64,000 nt of DNA from Harmonia axyridis. Lineage: Eukaryota > Arthropoda > Insecta > Coleoptera > Coccinellidae. The position numbers and the translations under genes were made by a program. Shown here piece after piece: positions 12,286 through 24,168 of the stretch. The DNA lies in the NCBI RefSeq assembly GCF_914767665.1, contig NC_059502.1, forward strand, positions 32,878,812-32,942,811. Reading direction: 5' to 3'. Each line of letters begins with the position of its first letter. Positions within the stretch are counted from its first letter, which is position 1. Below the pieces are notes generated by a model that saw only the letters and a program-made list of their open reading frames with translations, searched no databases and was not told the DNA's origin.

Positions 12286-12325
12286 AGCCGTACCAGAGAA
12301 ACAATCTCTTTCAGTTAGCCTACAA
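12286..12325 (+). CDS. Candidate 40-nt internal exon
   Basis: A pyrimidine tract and acceptor (TTTTTGCTTTTTCCGTAG) precede 40 bases that end at a strong donor, GTAAGTTT. One frame reads AVPEKQSLSVSLQ and another is also open, so the frame is not fixed. No flanking exon was found within the window. The splice signals are good but a chance occurrence is possible. Confidence 0.28.
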
Positions 12326-14290
12326 GTAAGTTTGAGAAATAAATATGCATTTTTCAAGTTTGTGAATTCAGAAAAAATTTTGAATTATAGACGCTGATGG
12401 GGAAATATTGTACTAAAAACTAAAAGAATATCAAAACATTCGTCTGTCCTTAGGTTAATTTAGTTGTTCAAATTATCAATTGCTCACTCAATTTGTGCAG
12501 TTTTTGATGATTTATTTTTCTTCTGGTTGGTTTTTATTATTTTGTCAATTTGGAATTGTGTTTCTACATTTCAGGGCAAAAAGGAATACATCGAAAATAT
12601 ATATTAAATAGTGTAGCTTTTGACAAAATGATATCATCCTTTTGATATTTATATTGGTTTTCAATGTTTTATATTGTGTAGTAACCCAAGGCATTTGGAG
12701 GTACTTCAATGAAAAATTACTGAGAACATGATCATAGCCAATATTGTCAGTTTACTCAAATATTGGGAATATATAAAAATTCATTGAAACAAAAACATTA
12801 GTTTTATAAATATACCTGTATCTATATTTTTTATCGGTTCTCGAGTTTTGTAGTATTACTTAATATTACCACTGGTGTGAATATTGCCTTGTTGTAATGG
12901 ATTCATTTAATACATACCTACATGCATGGAATATATGAATAAAATCAGGCTGCTCATTTTTTTTTGAATGAATCAGAATTATATAATCTTGAAATAGTAC
13001 CTACTCGTGGAACTGAAAAGCAAGAATTTAGATAAATAGAGATCTATAAGCATTGAAACTACACAGATTTATAACGAATAAATTGATATAAAATAGGTAC
13101 TGAACTTAACAAAAATAAAAAATAATCGATTATAACGCTTCCTATATCAGATAAAGCAGGTTTTCTTCCTGCCAAATAAAATATCTGTAAGGATTTTCTA
13201 AGCTGATATACAATGTTTGATAGAGACTAGTATGTTTTCATAGACTAAGATTTCTAGTCATTTACTCAGAATTTATTTATATTCCTGTAAACTCCAAAGA
13301 AAATCACGAGCAGCCATTGGTTCATTGTGAAAATATTCCCCAAGAAACAGTTGATAAAACAAACTATTATGGAGTATATACATACTGGAAAGATATACTC
13401 AATAGCAGATAACTGAGTCCAATTAGGACAAAAATAAAGGAAAAATGCGACTACCGGACTTGTAGTCAAGTTCCGGCTTTCAATTCAACAGATAAAATCA
13501 TCATGTTACAGGATATCTTGTTTTGCAGGGTATTATATTTTCACTTGAGTTCATTTGTTGAGGAACAAAATTTATATTAAAAAAAATATATCTTCAATAA
13601 GTACACGTTCTTATATATATTCAGATCATTTGTGGTATGTCATAATGCGTAGCACGTAATTTTTTATTTTGTGCTATAATATGGATTCTATTTTAATGAG
13701 CTTCTAGGCTCTAGTGATTCTTCCCATCAATTAAGAAATGAGCTAAAATGATTAAAACAAAGTTTAATCTTTTAACGTTATCACTACCAATAAAATTGGA
13801 TATTAATTTAATATTATTTGAGGATAACATTGTATAAGCGCGCAGTTTCGAACTCATTTCAAGTTCATCTTCAAATACAGTGTCTGATAACGAACTTGAA
13901 ATAAAACTTAAAAAAAAAAACAGTTATTATAAAAAAAATTTCCTCTATTTCGAATAGTGTTCCGATTGATTGTTCAATCGTTTGCGATGGTGAAAAGTCT
14001 AATAAACTGTTCAATAACAAATTCATTGAATTCAAAATTCTTATATTTAATGAACCTTCATCTAATTTGAACCACAAATTATTCATCGAGAATTCATACG
14101 TGAAAATCGATATGAATAGCAAACAAATTAATAGCTAAATGGCGAATGCGCGATGTGCTGAAAACCATAGGATATATATCTAAATAGTTTTTGATGTATC
14201 AAATAAGTTATGTGACTGTTAATTACAGAGAGCAACATGGATGTATCAACTGACAAGTTTCTAAATATTTGTCGAATTCATTAATTCGTG
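12326..14290. other. AT-rich intergenic or intronic DNA
   Basis: No recognisable genes or repeats on either strand. The short frames at 13266-13469 and 13871-14122 are hydrophobic, AT-driven and without family signature. Confidence 0.45.
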
Positions 14291-14296
14291 AAAATG

Positions 14297-15290
14297 AATG
14301 AACGTTTGGAGAAAATCGAAATTTCAGGCGATTTGTTCCAAAAAGCTGAGAAAGCTCGTGCCGTTATACTACCGATAAAGTCAGAAACAAAGTAGGAGTA
14401 TGAAGAAGAATATGACAAATTTTTGCAGTGATTGAAAGTAAGTAAGTTAACCGTATTCAAAGCAAAATAATGAGTGAAACTATAATGTTGGCTTACATTC
14501 AAGACAAGGTATGTATGTAGTCTTTTACGTTCTAGTCTAAGTGAATCGGTTTATTTTTCTTACAGTCTGAAAGGTTCAATTCTAACTCCCTTCGGACTAA
14601 GTTTCAATGTTAAAATTAATCATAAGAATTTATAATAATATAGATGGGAGTAAGTTTCACGAACTGGAAAGTTTCTCAAAAGAAGAAGTAGCGGCTATGA
14701 GGCATGAGCCAAAAAAGTCTTCAGTTGGGACGATATTATCTAATTTCGAATAATGCTTCGTATCAAGAACACTTACTACATTAGGTATATAATGCAAATG
14801 TTACGATTACATATTGATTGTTCTGTTTTATAGGTAGTTCTGATTATGGATTATTTTGGGGACTGCATAGAGGTCAGGAATTTTCCAATATGAGGATAAA
14901 TCACATTGAAGATAAGGGCTTGGTGTTGGTTGACATTGTGGAAAGTAAAACAGATATCCATAAGAAATTTACAATTGTGGAAGAAAACGAGTTCTGTGCG
15001 TCTGTCAGGTCCGGTAAGATTTTTTCTAAAGTATCGCGAAAAGCGTTGCACAATTAGCTCTTTTGGAAAAATACATTCGGTAAAATCCCAAGCAAAATTG
15101 CTAATGTTTTGCATTAGCTGAACCCTGAAATTTTCACGGGACTTTGCAAAGGAATGCTGCCTCGGCCAATGCGAGAGCAAATATGAAAATATTGAAGAGA
15201 CATACATGGTGGATGGAGAAGTTCAACGGTAGCAGAAGGGGATTTGGCTGACAACATGTAATTGAAAAATGAAACAACAATAATTCTGGC
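14297..15290 (+). pseudogene. Tyrosine-recombinase relic (Crypton/DUF3504-like)
   Basis: The pieces occur in the right order for the recombinase-like genes common in insects and cnidarians. An N-terminal SAM-like part reads ARAVILPIKSE, then EYEEEYDKFLQ and MLAYIQDK. A middle part has FHELESF and PKKS. The catalytic part starts GLFWGLHRGQEFSNM (relatives have GalR..El..m), then IEDKGLVLVDIVESKT and FTIVEE, FGKIPSKIAN, NPEIFTG, and HGGWRSSTVAEG. The last active-site region reads EGDLADN where relatives have EGY, so the nucleophilic Tyr is lost; the H-x-x-R box after FTG is also broken. Intron-like GT...AG segments at 14513-14567 and before 14833 suggest it once was spliced. Multiple stops show it is dead. 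Confidence 0.68.
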
Positions 15291-15424
15291 TGGCATGTGT
15301 GTTATTCAAAAGAAATCTAGTCGAAAACTTGTCTGTTTATTCAAGTACGAGAACTACATGGAAAATGAGTAGGGGTAAACACATGCGTACAAACATTATA
15401 AATATAACATAAGAATTTGAAGAA

Positions 15425-15600
15425 CAGAGCCAACAGTTTAATTTCAGTGGAATTGGTCTAGTACTACACTTTTCGGTTTCTTGCGGTTACTGTTTCCGTA
15501 AAAAAAATTTCAAACAATTTTCAGAAAAATCCAAATTATTATTGATATTCAGTTAGTAGGCTGTGATGAATGAATTAATCTGTATTAAAGATTGATGAAG
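15425..15600 (+). repeat. Fragment of the 40376-41066 MITE family
   Basis: Shares a recognisable string of phrases with 40690-40870 and 54815-54980: AGTACTACACTTTT, then a TTCTTG.GGTTACTGT-like block, AAATTATTATTGAT(A)TTCAGTTAG and GCTGTGATGAAT. Only the middle of the family is present and the end abuts the mariner fragment at 15613. Confidence 0.6.
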
Positions 15601-15612
15601 ATTCGATATGGT

Positions 15613-16171
15613 GGTAAGTGGAAGTCGAAATAAATAGATGGTAGATGTCATATTATAAGCTTAATTACATCGTAAACATAACGACATCGAAATATTAGTC
15701 GACTTGTGTCTGCATCATAAAGTTTTTCTCGATTAAACATGTCAGCTTACGAGGTTACAATTTACTGATTCAATATGAAGAAATCTGCGGCTTAGGCTCA
15801 TCGAATACCTATGGTGTGGCCGCTCTTAGTGGAAGAACGTGCCGAGAGTGGTTCAAACGCTTCAAGAACGGTCATTTTGACGTCGAAGACGAGCATGGCG
15901 GTGGAAGGGAGGAGGTTTTCGAAAATGCAGAATTGGAGGCATTACTTCATCAAGATTCGTGTCAAAAGCAACAAGAATTGGCAGGATTATTGAGAATTAC
16001 GCAAGAAGCCATTTCAAAACGCCTGAAATTCATCGGAATGAAACAAAGAAATTGGGTGCCGTACGAGTTGAAGCCGAGAGATGTTGATGATTGTCTGCTT
16101 GTAAACAGCTGCTTGCAAGGCAAAGATGGAAGGGATTTTTGCATCGCATGGAGACAAAAATGCTGGCTCCT
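15613..16171 (+). pseudogene. Truncated mariner: 5' end and DNA-binding domain
   Basis: Homologous along its length to the 5' part of the mariner at 32117-33493: the untranslated leader, ATGTCAGCTTACGAG start region, then GRTCREWFKRFKNGHFDVED, the paired helix-turn-helix region with ELAGLLRITQEAISKRLK, a Trp-Val-Pro-Tyr-Glu-Leu box and KDGRDFCIA. The open frame 15816-16199 covers most of this. The sequence loses similarity just at the point where the catalytic domain (TGDEKW in relatives) should begin, so all DDE residues are absent. The left TIR is also missing. It belongs to the DD34D mariner group by its relationship with the second copy. Confidence 0.88.
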
Positions 16172-16199
16172 TCAGATTTCGTATATTTCAAATAAGTGA

Positions 16200-17951
16200 G
16201 TGAGGTACGAAATCTGAACAAGCTACAAGCAAAACAATTGTTATTTACATAATAAAATAATGGAAATTAGAATAACGTATTCAATATATCAGTATTTTTA
16301 AACATCTTATGGTGGTTCCGATAAAATTTTTATTGCGGTGATTTTCTCTATCAAATTTTTTCTGTGTTCAATTTCAGTTCATTCCTGACACTTTCGTAGA
16401 TTTCAAAATATACTCAACGAGTTGATTGGTCAATTAGAGTTTTATGAAACCCGTCGTTGATCTCAAAAAAACTCAATGATGAGATTGTAACTGTTCCCTA
16501 TGCGCTAATGATCAAGTTAGGTCAAATGCGTTATTTTTGGCGAAAAAAAAAACATAAAAAAGGTAAAATCTATGAGCTCTTCAAAATAACACCAAACTCT
16601 TTAGTTAAAGAAGAACATCAGGCCACTATGGACTTGAGGCATTATAGATCGGGTATAGATGGGATCTTAGTTCTCAGTGCGATACAGAAACGCTTAAAAT
16701 TCAATGAAGGAAGGGTCCATTGACGATTTTGTTGAACTTGCAAATTGTTATTTCCTTAACAGGTGCTCAAAGTGTTATTTTTCCCAAATAAAGAAAGATG
16801 GACGACGCGAAACGGAGTTCGGAAAAGGAACTTTGCTCACGTTTTAAAAACAACATTTTTCCTACGAGCTCCATATCAGATAAAAACAGGTTTGATGAAC
16901 TTTCGATGCGCAAAAAGGCCTTTAATATTTTGGCATGATAAATATCGATTTAACTCTGGACAGTTGTTGAAATGGGTTAACAAAGGTTGACTTAATTCAA
17001 AATGGTTAAGTTAATTGAGAAGGGTACCTGCTCTAAACAATATTTTAGTTTTACTTTTTCGCATAGTGTAACATTCTGAACACACTCGAAGGAAAATATA
17101 AAACCGAATATATTATTATCTAATCTAGATACTGATTTGTAATGTGTGGCAAAATTGAGAAAGTCCAAGGCATGAATATTTCTAAAATTAATGTCCTATC
17201 TGAAAAAATGAGCAACAGAATTTGAATCAAAGAAGGCTGAATTGTGCGTTAGATAAAAATCAGGCTGAATTTTGACCTGAATTACTGAGTAGTAGTGTAG
17301 GTAGGTGATGAAACTTGTCAATTTTTCAATTAAATCAGGCTTGTTCAAGAGATTGGAGTATTGAATAAAAAGGAAAACGGTGGCTTATAAAAATTTCGTT
17401 CGAAAAATAACACATTACAAATGTTTTTGCTGACTGATGAAATAAACAATGGGAATCTACTTTATTTGCTTTTTCTTCATTCAGCTGTATATTAAATATA
17501 AGAATAAATAAATATTAACGAAACACACTAAGATAAACACGAAAGGAAATATATAAAAAAACTATATGTGAAATAGATGTTGAAGTACTATATAGGGAAG
17601 ATCAAACTGAAAAAATACATTATCAGAAATAATTAGGGAAATATGGATTTTATACTGAAGAGCTGTATAAATATAAAAAACTAAAAATGAAGTTACCACA
17701 AATTGCAAAAGATCTGAAGAAAGTAGCAGCAACAATGATTGAGAAAAACAAGGCTGATGTGCATCAGCACAAGATCAGTGCGATTTATACTTTTGGTTGA
17801 ATCTTCGACGCTAGTTGAAAAAATGTTTAATCGAAAGTATATTTTCCCCATTCAACAGCTTAACTAAACTCTTTGTTCGGTCGACTTCAGGCTGCTGCGA
17901 AAATTACCGATTTCTGCATTTATTAAGCAAATAACTACATACACATACATA
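16200..17951. other. Intergenic DNA, no identifiable gene
   Basis: Frames at 16457-16723 and 16763-16990 are basic and without known motifs. Around 17838-17890 there is a diverged relative of the foldback core at 5995-6060. Nothing else was recognised. Confidence 0.4.
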
Positions 17952-17953
17952 TA

Positions 17954-18309
17954 CAGAGAGGGCCATTGAAAACGAAACAGCGGCTCTGTAAGTCGGCAGA
18001 ACCGAGTTATATAAAAACGCTCGGACACGTCAACAACATTTTCGAGGGGGTATTCGTTCGCGATGAAATTCACCCGAAATACATTCCATCCCTCGGAGCT
18101 GTGACCGCCACCCCTAAATTTTTAAATGGCACCATATGGCAAGTGATACCTCATTTGAAAGGTAGTTTCCTTCTTAATATCAAACAACAAAAATAAATCA
18201 ATTCTATCGATTCGTTTTCGAGATATAGGAACTTGAATTTGGAAAATAACTTTTTATTCACTCAATCAATAAAAATAAGCCGCTGTTTCGTTTTCAATGG
18301 CCCTCTCTG
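17954..18309. mobile_element. MITE with 34-bp identical TIRs
   Basis: A 356-bp element whose two ends are perfect inverted repeats for about 32-34 bases starting CAGAGAGGGCCATTG. TA flanks both ends (17952-17953 and 18310-18311), consistent with Tc1/mariner-type insertion. The interior is GC-richer than the flanks and has no full-length coding frame; a short open frame (17966-18196) runs out of the left TIR. Identical long TIRs suggest comparatively recent activity. Confidence 0.9.
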
Positions 18310-18311
18310 TA

Positions 18312-21060
18312 TGTAAACTTTCCTCCGCATTCTCGGATGTTTAGTAATACAGACGTAAAAGATTCCGTTATTTTCGCTCCATTGTTGAGACCACCGAAAC
18401 AATACCATGACCTTGTTATTAAGCACCTCTTCAGCTATTATGCCATCAAATGGTATCTTTCAGATCTGTTGACTCGTAAATGATAAACATTAATTACTAG
18501 AATAGGAGTTTGAATATTCTATCTTAAGAAGGATTACCACCACGTGGCTCTCCGCGTATCAGGCAAACTTTGGCACCCATTCATCGCTAATTTCATCGCT
18601 CCTACGATGACCAAGCTATGGTGTACGAAGTTGTATATTCACTTCATATTCTTTCTCTTTTCGAAGCAAATAAGTAGAGGGCAGGACTGTACGACGATCG
18701 ATTATTTTTTTTTTACAAAATTATAGTTTTACCTCTTTCGTTATGATTTTTTTTTTTTCACGAATATTTCAAAAATTCATCAGTGCCTTTTAGGTTGTCC
18801 TTATCATCAATTCTCTGCGAAAAACAAAAAGTTACCAAAATTTTTTTTTTCATTACCACATTAAAAATTTCGTTCAATTTCGTTTTGAACTGAGCATCCA
18901 CGTGGTGGTGTTTTCTCTGAATAACAGCAGTAGCCGCATATTTATTGACTATGTATATAATTTACCAATTAATTAGAGATTCTGTGTAGTCGGCACTCAT
19001 CATGGAAGATCATAATTAATTCTACACAATCTGAAGGACGTGAAATACGATGATTTCTTTTCCATAACTATCGATCATTATTCGAAAAATAATTCCTATT
19101 GTTTTCTCTACCAATTGAGAGAGAGTTTAATGTGCTTTCAGGTAGAAATTGATTCCAATAAGAGGTACTTATGCACACATGCACTTAATATCACAATGAA
19201 ATAAGGAAAATAACTAGTTGATACAATAGTTCTAGCATTCGATAACTATAAGAGTATAATTACAGTGTCTGTGTGTAATTCTTCTTTCCATGTTCCTATT
19301 TAAAGGTCATAATATGTATGTCCACATGTTCCAAGTCAATTTAATTTCATTGGTTGTATTTTCAACGGAATGCGAACCCTGTATCTTTCGAAATGTTCTT
19401 CATTCAATGCACGTTATCTTTCACTACGTGCCAGAAGCAGTAAGTACGTGAATTACTTGAAGGAAATCATTGTTATGTGGAAAATATGTTCTTTAGAAAT
19501 CGAATAATCTCATTCAAATAGCGAACAAAACATTGTATAAAAATGTGAGTTACAATCTTATTCATTAATTACTTTTTTTTAGGAACAAGTCAGTCTAGTT
19601 GTTTTCCTTCTGATAAGAAAGAAAATTTGAAGAAAACTCACATATGGATGAAATATTCACAAAAATATCGAAAATAATGAAATTACCTTATCACGTGTTT
19701 TCTCGCTGGTAACTTCCAATTTTGCACTCGTCATTTCGACAAAAAACTTCACAAAAAACCTACACAAAAAACTACACAAAAATCGCGAATTGCACTTCAG
19801 TATTTAATGATACAAAATAGAGCGAAAATTGACATATTTCAGTTTCGCTGCACGTTTGAAGTTTGGAATTGGGACATTTTCGTCATCAACCGCAGTGTTG
19901 TGTTTGGGTGTCAATACAGCTCTCCTCTTGATTGCGGAGTGATTGTCAAACAACGAATATAGCTTACCAATCTTCGCTGTTTTATATCGAGTCAAGGTGA
20001 GCTCGTTGAGGGAATTTACTATAATGCAGTCTGTCGCTGGATCGGATGTAGGTATAGTCATTCGAAAGTGACTTGACTCGAACTGAAATTTATCAGATAT
20101 ATACAAGGTTTGTCCAAATTTCAAGTAATTCTACATTTTATTTCAAATATTTTCAATTTTCCTCAGTAATTTACAACAGATGCAACAAATGCCGTTTTCC
20201 ATTTGTTGAATTCAACACGTGGATGCACACCTAACACACCTGACCAAAACAAAGTGCAGTGGATCTATATCAATAGGCCAGTGGTGCCTGTCATAACCGC
20301 AGCTCTTTAAATTGAACTGAGTTAGTTGTTTTGTTAGTGTTTTTGATTTTGATTATAGTTTTGTGGTGGTCATTTCCAGAAATCAAATATGCGACATTTA
20401 GAGAATCCCTAATTTATACGTCAATGTGTAGTGCTCAACATTTATGACAGTATTATAAAGTGAAATGATAATAAAACGTGAAATCGTAAATCGTGAATTA
20501 TCAAAAATTAGATATTCTACAATATCACGTACCTACTGTTATTTGTGGATAAGTGGTTTGATCATTCCACTAAACGGAAATGTGTCAATCAAGAACATAT
20601 AAAACTGGACGATTTTACTAAAGAACTTATTAAACCGTGTTAGACGGGTAGTGTATGATGTGTTCCTTGAATTTATTAGCGATAAAATGAACGACTATTC
20701 ATCCGAATATAACCATAAATCTTTAGACATGATAGTGTTGATGAAGTGTTGCAGTCGAATAAGGTTTTGAATATGTACAAACAAATGCTGATGATTATGG
20801 AATGGAGGCCCATCGTATAATATTTGCGTGCAATTGAAGAGCATCAAATGGCAGAAAGTAATTAAATATGTAATAACTGAAGTAATGAAATAATTAAATA
20901 TAATAATATAAAAATATGGAAACATGACTCGAAGAAATGCTTTCTGAATCTCCAGTAGTTTTTTGCATCAATTACTGTCCAATATTCGCTGATTGTTATG
21001 GATAATGCATCATATCACTTCGATATTCTAAATTAAATCAAACCAATAGAACTGATTTAG
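18312..21060. other. Intergenic DNA with a possible host first exon
   Basis: Besides the exon candidate at 19687-19734 (-), there is a 106-codon minus frame at 19804-20124. It contains an internal GTAAGC donor-like site and an upstream TTTCAG, but no recognisable family. It could be promoter-proximal untranslated sequence of the same putative gene. A low-complexity array of ACAAAAAACT-type units lies at 19740-19788. Confidence 0.35.
19687..19734 (-). CDS. Candidate first coding exon
   Basis: The minus strand has ATG at 19734-19732 in an AAATGA context, followed by 16 open codons (MTSAKLEVTSEKTRDK) and a GTAATT donor after an AAG, giving a phase-0 48-nt exon. Repeated TTTTGTG(T)AG(T/G) units precede it. 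No downstream exon could be matched, so gene identity is unknown and the call is tentative. Confidence 0.25.
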
Positions 21061-21061
21061 G

Positions 21062-21745
21062 AAGTGTGGTTGAAATTTTTCGAAGGGAATAATCAGTAGT
21101 TATATCCTGAGTGCTTGCCAAATATCTCGAATAATATTCTATAATTTGGCAAGCACAAGGGGTATATAAAATACTATTTCCCCAAAAAATGTTCAAACAA
21201 TTTTAATTGTAGGGCAAAAATAATACAAAACAAAAAATTATTAATATTGGATGAATAGGTCTGTCATACCAATACCAATTAGTGTCGATGGTTTGAGACG
21301 TCACAAAAATATTCACCTAAAGCACAAGTGCAAATACCCCTCGAAATAATCGGATATTACTCGTATTACGCTGTATTGATATTCCAAAATATTGGTTCGT
21401 TGCTAAATGATTTGCATTATATGCGTTGATATGATTGGTTGAAATTTTTCGAGAGAAATAGTCAGTAGTTATATCGCGAGTGCTCGTCAAATACTCGAAT
21501 ATTTTACCGACTACACGAAGTGTAGGAGGAAAAATATTCGATAATTTGGCAAGCACGTATGAAGGACTGAAATGATTTCGATGGTTTAAACTCCAAAAAA
21601 ATAGTAACCTAAAGCATAAGTGACTATACTCGGATATTTTCACCCTGTATTCATATTGAAAAATACCTATTGGTTCCTTACTAAGTGATTTGTATCATAT
21701 GTCGTTAATATGATTGGTTGAAATTTTTTGAGGGGAATGGTCATT
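21062..21745. repeat. Three-unit tandem repeat cluster
   Basis: Diverged tandem units of roughly 300-360 bp. The phrase GGTTGAAATTTTTCGA plus a following CAGTAGTTATATC recurs at about 21067 and 21436, and again as GGTTGAAATTTTTTGA at about 21716. ATAATTTGGCAAGCAC recurs at about 21142 and 21541. ACCTAAAGCA(C/T)AAGTG recurs at about 21317 and 21608. No coding sequence. It may be decayed satellite or a tandemly inserted transposon. Confidence 0.75.
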
Positions 21746-22614
21746 GACATTATTATAAACGAACTTATTTGAGATCCCCTCTGCATATGTTCGCGTTTAT
21801 TATTAAAAGAGTACATGATTATTTATTTATGAATGCCATATTGAAGTCAAAATTATCTTATTAAGTTTGTTTCCCTCAAAATGGAGGAGTATAAGCCGTC
21901 TCAATAACAGCTATAAAGTATTATAAACCATTAAAATATAAATAGATATGCGATTGACCTGGTCGTTACTTGATGGAAATCCATTTAGTTAGTTTTTCTA
22001 ATTTTCAGTATTTTATTATGAAAATAACAATTGTTTCGCTACACATCTTGAAAATGGATGCGATTTGAAAATCTCTTTTTAAACCATTTTGAACCTGAAT
22101 AAATTCAGCGCAAATAATAAAAATATGACGATTATACGAAAATGATTAATCAGAAGTCTATAAGTTGTTATGCACTTATTGTCAAATTGTATATAATATA
22201 TGTATAAGACAATCATAGAGATCTTCAAGAAAGAATCAATGTGTTTTCTTGGAAAAATGAAGAATAAAACATTTCTCAGCCATCTATTAGAGTTAGAATA
22301 TAATTTAAATCACAATTCTGAAATTTCGAAAATAAATATTAAGCCCTCATCTGCCTTAGAAATAAACAAACGTAACAAGATGAGAAATATTTCTCAACCA
22401 CCAAACAAGTCACCATCACCCTAAATTATTTTTTTTGCTATAATTCCCAAGTTTTTTATATGTATTCAGTTTAGTTTCTAGTTTCGTTCATCAAAATGTG
22501 AGAATTCTCAAGCAGTTACTGTGTAGCGAATCAATTGTTATTCAGATAATAAAAAAGTGAAAGTTGGAATAGCTCGTATTTAATATCAATATAAATATAT
22601 AATTAAATTACTTA
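21746..22614. other. AT-rich intergenic DNA
   Basis: A 74-codon frame (22200-22424, +) ends in a polar SALEINKRNK / PPNKSPSP tail but has no homologue I recognise. No other structure seen. Confidence 0.35.
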
Positions 22615-22616
22615 TA

Positions 22617-24166
22617 CAGGGTGGCCACTTTTTTAATGGGATTGTATTGGTAACTTTTAAACCATAAGAGTTAGAAGGTCGGTCAAATGGACAAAAAGTT
22701 GCATGCATAAAAGCATTATCAAGCAGTTCAAACAAATCGAGATTATCAGGGCCGGTTTTCGAGATATCATAAGAAAAGTAAATTATGTCATTTTGATTTT
22801 TCTTTTTTTCCCACTTCATTTCAAATATCATCAAAAAATGTTACAGGAATTTTTTATTTGACAGTAAATTATCCACAATTTGACGTAATCAGATTTCGTA
22901 TCCAACGTTTCGTACTCTCTGGGCCACCCTCAACCTCATTTTTTTCAATACGGACCTGCATATTTTATGACATTTTTCGAAATAACTTTTAACGCTGAAT
23001 TCAACGATATATCATACAATGTCATTCAAAGTAGATTTTCAGGTGATTTTGACCCTTATCCAATTTTCTTTGGGTCGGATCTGTATTACCTTCATTTAGT
23101 TTAATCAACAACATGCAATATGCAATAAATTTCGATAAGAAAATCAACTTACCCATCTTGAACTAAATGGAACATATTAGAATCAAAGCAAGAAACCAGT
23201 ATACTGGTTTCTTAGTTCTTTTATAATAATCATTTGAATATTTCAATTCATAATAATCAAACGAAAGTATCATTTAATGAAAGAAAAATCAAATGATTAT
23301 TCGAAAGTAAATGAAAATTATGAAGTGTTCGAAATGTCCAGCATTTTGTAAAATGCACTTTACGGTTCTGGAACCCATACTTCTTATATATTTGCTTGTT
23401 TGGTCTCCTTGAATACCTTCCAAAACATTCTCAATTTTCTCGCGAGGTATCACTATTGTTGTATTTGTCATTTGTTCCGTTGAAACGAATAACAGAATCG
23501 AACTTTCTTTTGAGAGCATTACGATATAATTTTTGCAAGGCTTGGTATTCAAATTTAAAATCATTGTATTCGCAACTCTTGACTATTTTATTAAGAGCAG
23601 TTTTTGAAAAATTCCATTCACTGGCCACAGTTCTCGATTTTTTTTCTGGGTTCGATTGAATTTGGGTCAGTACATTGATATCGTTAATAGACTTGTTTTT
23701 TCATACACACCATTAATTTTGGATGAGGGTCAAAATCAGCTGAAAATCCACTTGGAATGACATTGTATGATATATCGTTGAATTCAGCGTTAAAAGTTAT
23801 TTCGAAAAATGTCATAAAATATGCAGGTCCGTATTGAAAAAAATGAGGTTGAGGGTGGCCCAGAGAGTACGAAACGTTGGATACGAAATCTGATTATGTC
23901 AAATTGAGGAGAATTTACTGTCGAATAAAAAATTCCTGTAACATTTTTTTATAAAATTTGAAATAAAGTGGAAAAAAAAAGAAAAATCAAAATGACATAA
24001 TTTACTTTTCTTATAATATCTCAATAACCGGCCCTGATAATCTCGATTTGTTTGAACTGCTCGATAATACTTCTATGCATGCAACTTTTTCTCCATTTGA
24101 CCGACCTCCTAACTCTTATGGTTTAAAAGTTACCAATACAATCCCATTGAAAAAGTGGCCACCCTG
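22617..24166 (-). mobile_element. Long-TIR DNA transposon with deleted transposase
   Basis: A 1,550-bp element starting CAGGGTGGCCAC with inverted arms of about 447 bp each (22617-23063 and 23719-24166), over 90% alike. TA (or TATA) flanks both ends. The 650-bp centre holds a minus-strand reading frame described separately. Arms this long are unusual for Tc1/IS630 relatives. A second copy that keeps only one arm is at 51093-51880. Confidence 0.9.
23300..23706 (-). pseudogene. Internally deleted transposase of the long-TIR element
   Basis: On the minus strand, INVLTQIQSNPEKKSRTVAS is followed by EWNFSKTALNKIVKS, NDFKFEYQALQKLY and KRKFDSVIRFN. This is the ordering of the second helix-turn-helix and the 'yq.lq..d..rR..fc.' linker that precede the DDE domain in IS630/Tc1-like transposases. 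After a frameshift the sequence jumps to IENVLEG, IRSMGSRTVKCI and NAGHFEHFI, which matches the extreme C-terminal 'r...ci...G.HFEH' tail of the same proteins. The whole catalytic domain is therefore missing. The 51-kb copy has the same joined structure, so the deletion predates amplification of the family. Confidence 0.6.
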
Positions 24167-24168
24167 TA

